Origin: JAMQPK01 sp963782595
GTDB lineage: Bacteria > Acidobacteriota > Vicinamibacteria > Vicinamibacterales > JAMQPK01
Assembly (NCBI GenBank): GCA_963782595.1
Contig: CAWAKJ010000002.1
Coordinates: forward strand, 682,001-746,000
DNA length: 64,000 bases
Reading direction: 5' to 3'
Both the position numbers and the translations under genes were made by a program. Every line of letters starts with the position of its first letter. Position 1 is the stretch's first letter. Positions 59,994 through 64,000 of the stretch are shown piece after piece. The notes under the pieces are model-generated. The model was not told the DNA's origin. It saw nothing but the letters and a program-made list of their open reading frames with translations, and did no database searches.

Positions 59994-61043
59994 GTGGTGT
60001 CCCGCAGGATAGACGTTGGCATTCTGGGCGCGACGGGCATGGTCGGACAGCAGTTCATCATGCAGCTCGCCAATCATCCGTGGTTCCGCATCGCATGGCT
60101 GGGCGCCAGTGAACGATCCGAAGGAAAGAAATATCGCGACCTGCCGTGGCGGCTCTCGGTTCCACGCCCGCAGGAGGTCGACGACCTGGTGGTCGAGGCG
60201 GCGGCGCCCGGGCGTGCGCCGCGGCTCATGTTTTCGGGCCTCGACGCGAAGGTCGCGGGCGACATCGAAGGGGCGTTTGCGTCGGCCGGCCACTTCGTGG
60301 TGACCAACGCGCGAAACTTCCGGATGGAGCAGTTCGTGCCGCTCCTCGTGCCCGAAGTGAATCCCGATCACCTTGCGCTGATTCCGCTGCAGCAGCAGTC
60401 GAAGGGCTGGAAGGGCGCCATCGTCACCAATCCGAACTGCGCGACCGTACCGCTCGTCATGGCGCTGGCGGCGGCTCGCCAGTTCGAGCCCGCCCGGGTC
60501 ACCGTCTCGACCATGCAGGCCGTTTCCGGGGCCGGATATCCCGGCGTGCCGTCGCTCGACATTCTCGGGAATCTGATTCCGTTCATCGACGGCGAAGAGG
60601 AAAAGATCCAGACCGAGTCGCGGAAGATCATGGGCGCGCTGCAGGGCGATCACGTCGTTCCCCACCCGATGGTCGTCAGCGCGCAGGCCACGCGGGTGCC
60701 CGTCATCAACGGACACACCGAGACCATCTGCGTGCAGTTCCGGCAGAAACCGTCGCTCGACGAGCTGAACGCGGCATTCCGGACGTTTACCGGCAAGCCG
60801 CAGCATCACGGCTGCCCGTCGGCGCCGAAACAGCCGCTGCAGCTGATGGACGAAGCGAACCGGCCGCAGCCGCGCCTCGACGTCGAACGTGAAGGCGGCA
60901 TGGCGGTATTCCTCGGCCGCGTCCGGCCGTGCCCGGTTTTCGACTACAAGTTTGTCGCGCTGGGGCACAATACGGTGCGCGGCGCAGCCGGTGCGGCCGT
61001 GCTGAACGCGGAGTTGATGCTGGCGGAGAAACTGATCGACTGA
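59994..61043 (+). CDS. asd: Aspartate-semialdehyde dehydrogenase (archaeal/fungal type)
   Basis: Asd reduces aspartyl phosphate to aspartate semialdehyde, the branch point to lysine/diaminopimelate, threonine and methionine. The 349-residue protein has the NADP motif 'GILGATGMVGQQF', the nucleophile Cys in 'VTNPNCATVPL', and 'GNLIPFIDGEEEKIQTESRK', typical of the archaeal/fungal branch and not of E. coli Asd. GTG 59994 or 59997 is chosen because GAAGGAG lies 6 nt upstream and the NAD-binding strand begins there; the long frame to 59691 runs through repeats. First gene of the dap cluster. Confidence 0.93.
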   Translation: MVSRRIDVGILGATGMVGQQFIMQLANHPWFRIAWLGASERSEGKKYRDLPWRLSVPRPQEVDDLVVEAAAPGRAPRLMFSGLDAKVAGDIEGAFASAGHFVVTNARNFRMEQFVPLLVPEVNPDHLALIPLQQQSKGWKGAIVTNPNCATVPLVMALAAARQFEPARVTVSTMQAVSGAGYPGVPSLDILGNLIPFIDGEEEKIQTESRKIMGALQGDHVVPHPMVVSAQATRVPVINGHTETICVQFRQKPSLDELNAAFRTFTGKPQHHGCPSAPKQPLQLMDEANRPQPRLDVEREGGMAVFLGRVRPCPVFDYKFVALGHNTVRGAAGAAVLNAELMLAEKLID

Positions 61044-61058
61044 CCGCCCGGAGCCTGT

Positions 61059-61745
61059 ATGCGTCTCTTACTTGTCGGTTACGGCCGTATGGGCAAGCTC
61101 GTCGAGCGGCTCGCGCCCGAATACGGATTCAACGTCGTAGGCACTCTCGACGACACCAACAACATCGGTGGCGCCGGCATTCCGTCGGCGCCCGACGCTG
61201 ATGTCGCTGTGGAGTTTTCCATCCCGTCGGCTGTCGCCGAGAATCTGCCGAAGCTTGCCGCTCGCGGCATCAACGTCGTCATCGGCACGACGGGTTGGCA
61301 CGAGCACGAAGCGAAGATGAAGAAGATCGCGGCCGAAGGCGGTATCGGCGTGGTTGCGGCGTCGAATTTCTCGCTCGGCGTTGCGCTGTTTCAGAGTCTC
61401 GCCGAGCAGGCAGCTAGGATGTTCGCCCCCTATCCGCAATATGGCGCCTGGATTCACGAAATTCATCACTCGGCGAAAAAGGACGCGCCGTCCGGCACCG
61501 CGATTACGCTGCAACAGGGAATGCAGCGGGCCGGGTACGAGCACAACATCGACGTCGCATCGAACCGCGCGGGCTCGATCCCCGGCACCCACACAATCGG
61601 CTTCGACGGCCCGTTCGAAACGATTACGATGACGCATACCAACCGCGATCGCGCCGCGTTTGCGCAAGGTGCGTTGCAGGCGGCGAAGTGGGTGCACGGT
61701 AAGCGTGGTTGGTTTACGATTCAGGATGTACTCGGGTTGAAGTGA
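61059..61745 (+). CDS. dapB: 4-hydroxy-tetrahydrodipicolinate reductase
   Basis: DapB reduces 4-hydroxy-tetrahydrodipicolinate with NAD(P)H. At 228 residues it is a short DapB (E. coli: 273), with 'LLVGYGRMGKLVERL' (dinucleotide site), 'GTTGWHEHEAKMKK', 'ASNFSLGVALFQSL' and the catalytic 'EIHHSAKKDAPSGTAI'. 15 bp after asd, 8 bp before dapA. Confidence 0.94.
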   Translation: MRLLLVGYGRMGKLVERLAPEYGFNVVGTLDDTNNIGGAGIPSAPDADVAVEFSIPSAVAENLPKLAARGINVVIGTTGWHEHEAKMKKIAAEGGIGVVAASNFSLGVALFQSLAEQAARMFAPYPQYGAWIHEIHHSAKKDAPSGTAITLQQGMQRAGYEHNIDVASNRAGSIPGTHTIGFDGPFETITMTHTNRDRAAFAQGALQAAKWVHGKRGWFTIQDVLGLK

Positions 61746-61753
61746 GGCTATCC

Positions 61754-62662
61754 ATGAGACAACCATTCACCGGCGTCGGCACCGCTCTCGTGACCCCGTT
61801 CACCACCACCGGCATTCTCGACGAAGACGCCGTTCGCCGGCTGGCGCGACGTCAGATCGAGGAAGGCGTCCACTTTCTGGTGCCGTGTGGAACGACCGGG
61901 GAAAGCCCGACGCTTTCCGACGAGGAGCGCACCCGAATCGTGCAGATCTGCGCCGAGGAGGCGCGTGGCAAGGTGCCGGTGCTGGCTGGCGCAGGCGGAT
62001 ACGACACTCGCGAGGTCATTCACGCGGCGCGCCAGATGGAGCGCGCCGGCGCGAATGGCCTGCTGTCTGTGACGCCCTATTACAACAAGCCCACGCCCGA
62101 CGGCCTCATTCAGCACTACAAAGCGATTGCCGAAAGCACTTCGCTTCCAATCATTCTGTACAACGTGCCGGGCCGCACCGGCTGCAACATCGACGTCAGC
62201 ACTCTGAGCCGGCTCGCGACGATCCCGAACATCATCGGGGTCAAGGAGGCATCCGGCAACATGCAGCAGGCATGCGAATATGTGCGCGCCGTTCCGGCCG
62301 ACTTCATCGTGTTGTCCGGCGAAGATGCCATCACGGTTCCGATGATGGCGATTGGCGCCCGGGGCGTCATTTGCGTCGTGTCGAACGAAGTACCGCGAGA
62401 GATATCGAAGATGGTCGAGGCGGCCGAGCGCGGCGACTTTGCCGCCGCACGGGCCATCCACCAACGGCTGTTGCCGCTGATGCTCGTCAATTTCTGCGAG
62501 TCGAATCCGATTCCCGTGAAAGCGGCGATGGCAGCCATGGGGTTGCTCGAAGAGGCCTACCGGTTGCCGATGGTGCCGCCGCGCCAGGATTCGCGGGCGC
62601 GAATTCACACGGTGTTGAGCGACCTTGGGATGCTGACTGCTTCCGCCAAGGTGAGCGCGTGA
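61754..62662 (+). CDS. dapA: 4-hydroxy-tetrahydrodipicolinate synthase
   Basis: DapA condenses pyruvate and aspartate semialdehyde. The 302-residue TIM barrel has 'GTTGESPTLSDEE', 'TPYYNKPTPDGLIQHY', the Tyr of 'LYNVPGRTGCN' and the Schiff-base Lys of 'IGVKEASGNM'. ATG 61754 starts the conserved 'GVGTALVTPF' strand; the frame open to 61709 overlaps dapB. Its stop overlaps the dapD start by four bases (GTGA). Confidence 0.95.
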   Translation: MRQPFTGVGTALVTPFTTTGILDEDAVRRLARRQIEEGVHFLVPCGTTGESPTLSDEERTRIVQICAEEARGKVPVLAGAGGYDTREVIHAARQMERAGANGLLSVTPYYNKPTPDGLIQHYKAIAESTSLPIILYNVPGRTGCNIDVSTLSRLATIPNIIGVKEASGNMQQACEYVRAVPADFIVLSGEDAITVPMMAIGARGVICVVSNEVPREISKMVEAAERGDFAAARAIHQRLLPLMLVNFCESNPIPVKAAMAAMGLLEEAYRLPMVPPRQDSRARIHTVLSDLGMLTASAKVSA

Positions 62663-63519
62663 GCGATGCGGCGACCAGCCAGTTAGCCCGGGAGATCGAG
62701 CGGCTGTACGAACAGGGCGCTTCGGCAGACAAGAAAGAGAGCCGCGCGGTGTTTGCCCAGCTTCGCGAGGAGCTATCGGCAGGCCGCGTGCGATCCGCAG
62801 TACCCGATCCGTCCACCCCGACCGGATGGCGCGTCAACACGTGGGTCAAACAGGGCATCCTCGTTGGATTCCGCTGCGGCGACCTCGTTGACGTGTCCGT
62901 CGACGGCGGCCGCTGGTTTTTTGGTGACAAAGATACGCTGCCCCTGAAGAAGATGACGACAGGCATGGGCGTACGCGTCGTGCCGGGCGGCTCGTCCATT
63001 CGAGACGGCGCGTACGTTGCGAAGGGCGTGATTTGCGTGCCGCCGATGTACATCAACATCGGGGCGTATGTGGACGAATCGAGCCTCGTGGATTCGCATG
63101 CCCTTGTCGGATCGTGCGCGCAGGTTGGCAAGCGTGTACACATCAGCGCGGGTGCGCAGATCGGCGGTGTCATCGAGCCCGTCGGCGCGATTCCAGTCGT
63201 CATCGAAGATGACGTCCTCGTCGGTGGCAACACCGGCATCTACGAAGGCGCGGTCATCAAGCGGCGCGCAGTCATTGGCGCGGGTACTATCCTGACCGGC
63301 TCCACGCCGATTTACGATTTGCCGCAGGGACGCGTCATCAAACCCGAGGCCGATGCGCCGCTGGTGGTTCCCGAAGGGGCAGTCGTGGTTCCAGGATCGC
63401 GAGCGGTCACCCAGGGTATGGGTCCGCAGTGGGGTCTCAGCCTTTCCACTCCAGTCATCGTCAAGTATCGCGACGAGAAAACCGACGCACGCACCAACCT
63501 GGAACAATGGGTCCGCTGA
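62659..63519 (+). CDS. dapD: 2,3,4,5-tetrahydropyridine-2,6-dicarboxylate N-succinyltransferase
   Basis: DapD transfers succinyl from CoA in the succinylase branch to diaminopimelate. The 286-residue product has an N-terminal helical domain, then a left-handed beta-helix with 'GAYVAKGVICVPPMYINIG', 'VDSHALVGSCAQVG' and 'IEDDVLVGGNTGIYEG', as in E. coli DapD. GTG 62659 overlaps dapA by four bases; longer frame to 61885 is a dapA shadow. Its presence, with dapE next, shows that this organism uses the succinylase route. Confidence 0.94.
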   Translation: MSDAATSQLAREIERLYEQGASADKKESRAVFAQLREELSAGRVRSAVPDPSTPTGWRVNTWVKQGILVGFRCGDLVDVSVDGGRWFFGDKDTLPLKKMTTGMGVRVVPGGSSIRDGAYVAKGVICVPPMYINIGAYVDESSLVDSHALVGSCAQVGKRVHISAGAQIGGVIEPVGAIPVVIEDDVLVGGNTGIYEGAVIKRRAVIGAGTILTGSTPIYDLPQGRVIKPEADAPLVVPEGAVVVPGSRAVTQGMGPQWGLSLSTPVIVKYRDEKTDARTNLEQWVR

Positions 63520-64000
63520 CGGCCGACCTGACCGACGTCGTGTCGGTCACCCGCAGTCTGGTTGATATCGATTCGACCACGGGACGCGAAGGGGACTGCG
63601 TGCTGTGGATGGCGACGCTGCTCAGCGAAGCGGGATATGGCGTCGTGGAACAGGTCGTCGAGGGCGCCCGCCGTAATATCTACGCGGCCTTCGGGAAGGC
63701 CGACGTCGTCCTGTCGACTCACCTCGATTGCGTTCCCCCATTTTTTTCCAGCCGCCTCGAAGGCGACAGCGTCTTCGGCCGCGGGTCGTGCGACGCCAAG
63801 GGCATTGCCGCGTGCCAGGTCGCAGCAGTCGAACGCCTCAGGCGGGAGGGGATTACGAACGTCGGATTGTTGTTCGTTGTCGGCGAGGAGCGCGGTAGCG
63901 ACGGAGCCAGGACGGCGCAGGCGCTGGCCTCGGGCTCGAGGTTTCTCATCAACGGCGAGCCCACCGACAACCGGCTGGGCATCGGCACCCGCGGCGCGCT
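63507..64000 (+). CDS. dapE: M20-family peptidase, probable succinyl-diaminopimelate desuccinylase (partial)
   Basis: The frame runs off the right edge of the window. The first 164 residues show an M20 zinc aminoacylase/peptidase start: 'RSLVDIDSTTGREGDC', metal ligands in 'STHLDCVPPF' and 'GRGSCDAKGIAA', the catalytic Glu pair in 'VVGEERGSDGA', and 'LINGEPTDNRLGIG'. ATG 63507 lies 13 bases inside the end of dapD in another frame, so translation is coupled. Position after dapD makes DapE the natural reading; ArgE or another M20 enzyme cannot be excluded from half a protein. Confidence 0.78.
   Translation, partial: MGPLTADLTDVVSVTRSLVDIDSTTGREGDCVLWMATLLSEAGYGVVEQVVEGARRNIYAAFGKADVVLSTHLDCVPPFFSSRLEGDSVFGRGSCDAKGIAACQVAAVERLRREGITNVGLLFVVGEERGSDGARTAQALASGSRFLINGEPTDNRLGIGTRGA

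Noticed and set aside
61885..63519. 544-residue DapD fusion
   Set aside because: The first 258 codons are dapA read out of frame; dapD starts at GTG 62659 in the usual 4-base overlap.

Overview
The window looks like a chromosomal segment of a high-GC, Gram-negative, soil-type bacterium. An acidobacterium of the Vicinamibacteria kind is my best guess. The grounds are lipid A genes (lpxD, lpxB), tandem quinoprotein dehydrogenases with a c-type cytochrome, an archaeal/fungal-type aspartate-semialdehyde dehydrogenase, a SUF cluster with SufT and SufU, and an oversized pyruvate:ferredoxin oxidoreductase. The placement is inference; there is no rRNA or tRNA in the window to test it. No prophage, insertion sequence or CRISPR array was seen.

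Layout. 1-6.4 kb: end of a membrane protein, gatCA (amidotransferase), the AmmeMemoRadiSam proteins B and A, endonuclease IV, an S1/P1-type nuclease and a membrane protein. 6.5-11.5 kb: lpxD, an active/inactive M16 peptidase pair and a frameshifted lpxB. 11.5-20.1 kb: aconitase, a di-haem cytochrome c and three tandem PQQ dehydrogenases carrying the extra Asp typical of lanthanide enzymes. 20.2-29.0 kb: queG, a hendecad coiled-coil protein, an ankyrin protein, a DNA adenine methylase, an M64 peptidase, small membrane proteins, a lactate permease and a zinc-ribbon rhomboid. 29.2-36.7 kb: typA, then a PaoABC-like molybdenum hydroxylase with a cytochrome b anchor. 36.7-45.1 kb: a cupredoxin-like lipoprotein, a double cyclophilin, a creatininase-family protein, a YbaK protein and a 1,592-residue PFOR. 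45.2-53.3 kb: EttA-like ABC-F, an ABC exporter (frameshifted), a TlpA-like thioredoxin, a PAS histidine kinase (frameshifted) overlapping a PilB/GspE ATPase, and a small protein. 53.4-59.5 kb: a complete leftward suf operon with a recognisable promoter and an IscR-like operator. 59.5-64 kb: a candidate small RNA, then asd-dapB-dapA-dapD-dapE (succinylase lysine/diaminopimelate pathway).

The most unusual feature is not a protein system. At a dozen gene borders there are short arrays built from 7- or 8-nt words (AATCCCY, CTGCCMT, GTCGCAA, YAGAACC, GAYTAGGA, ATTGGCAG and others), often arranged as imperfect palindromes of 30-40 bp arms. Each locus uses its own word but the architecture is the same. 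Several overlap coding sequence: one array is translated inside amrA, one supplies the start codons and N-terminus of the DNA adenine methylase, one nested palindrome carries the stop codons of two convergent genes, and one arm contains the queG start codon.

Other themes: several genes appear leaderless or nearly so (-10-like box 5-11 nt before the start codon), three divergent gene pairs are separated by only 17-28 bp, and three genes carry one apparent extra base each, which may be assembly error.
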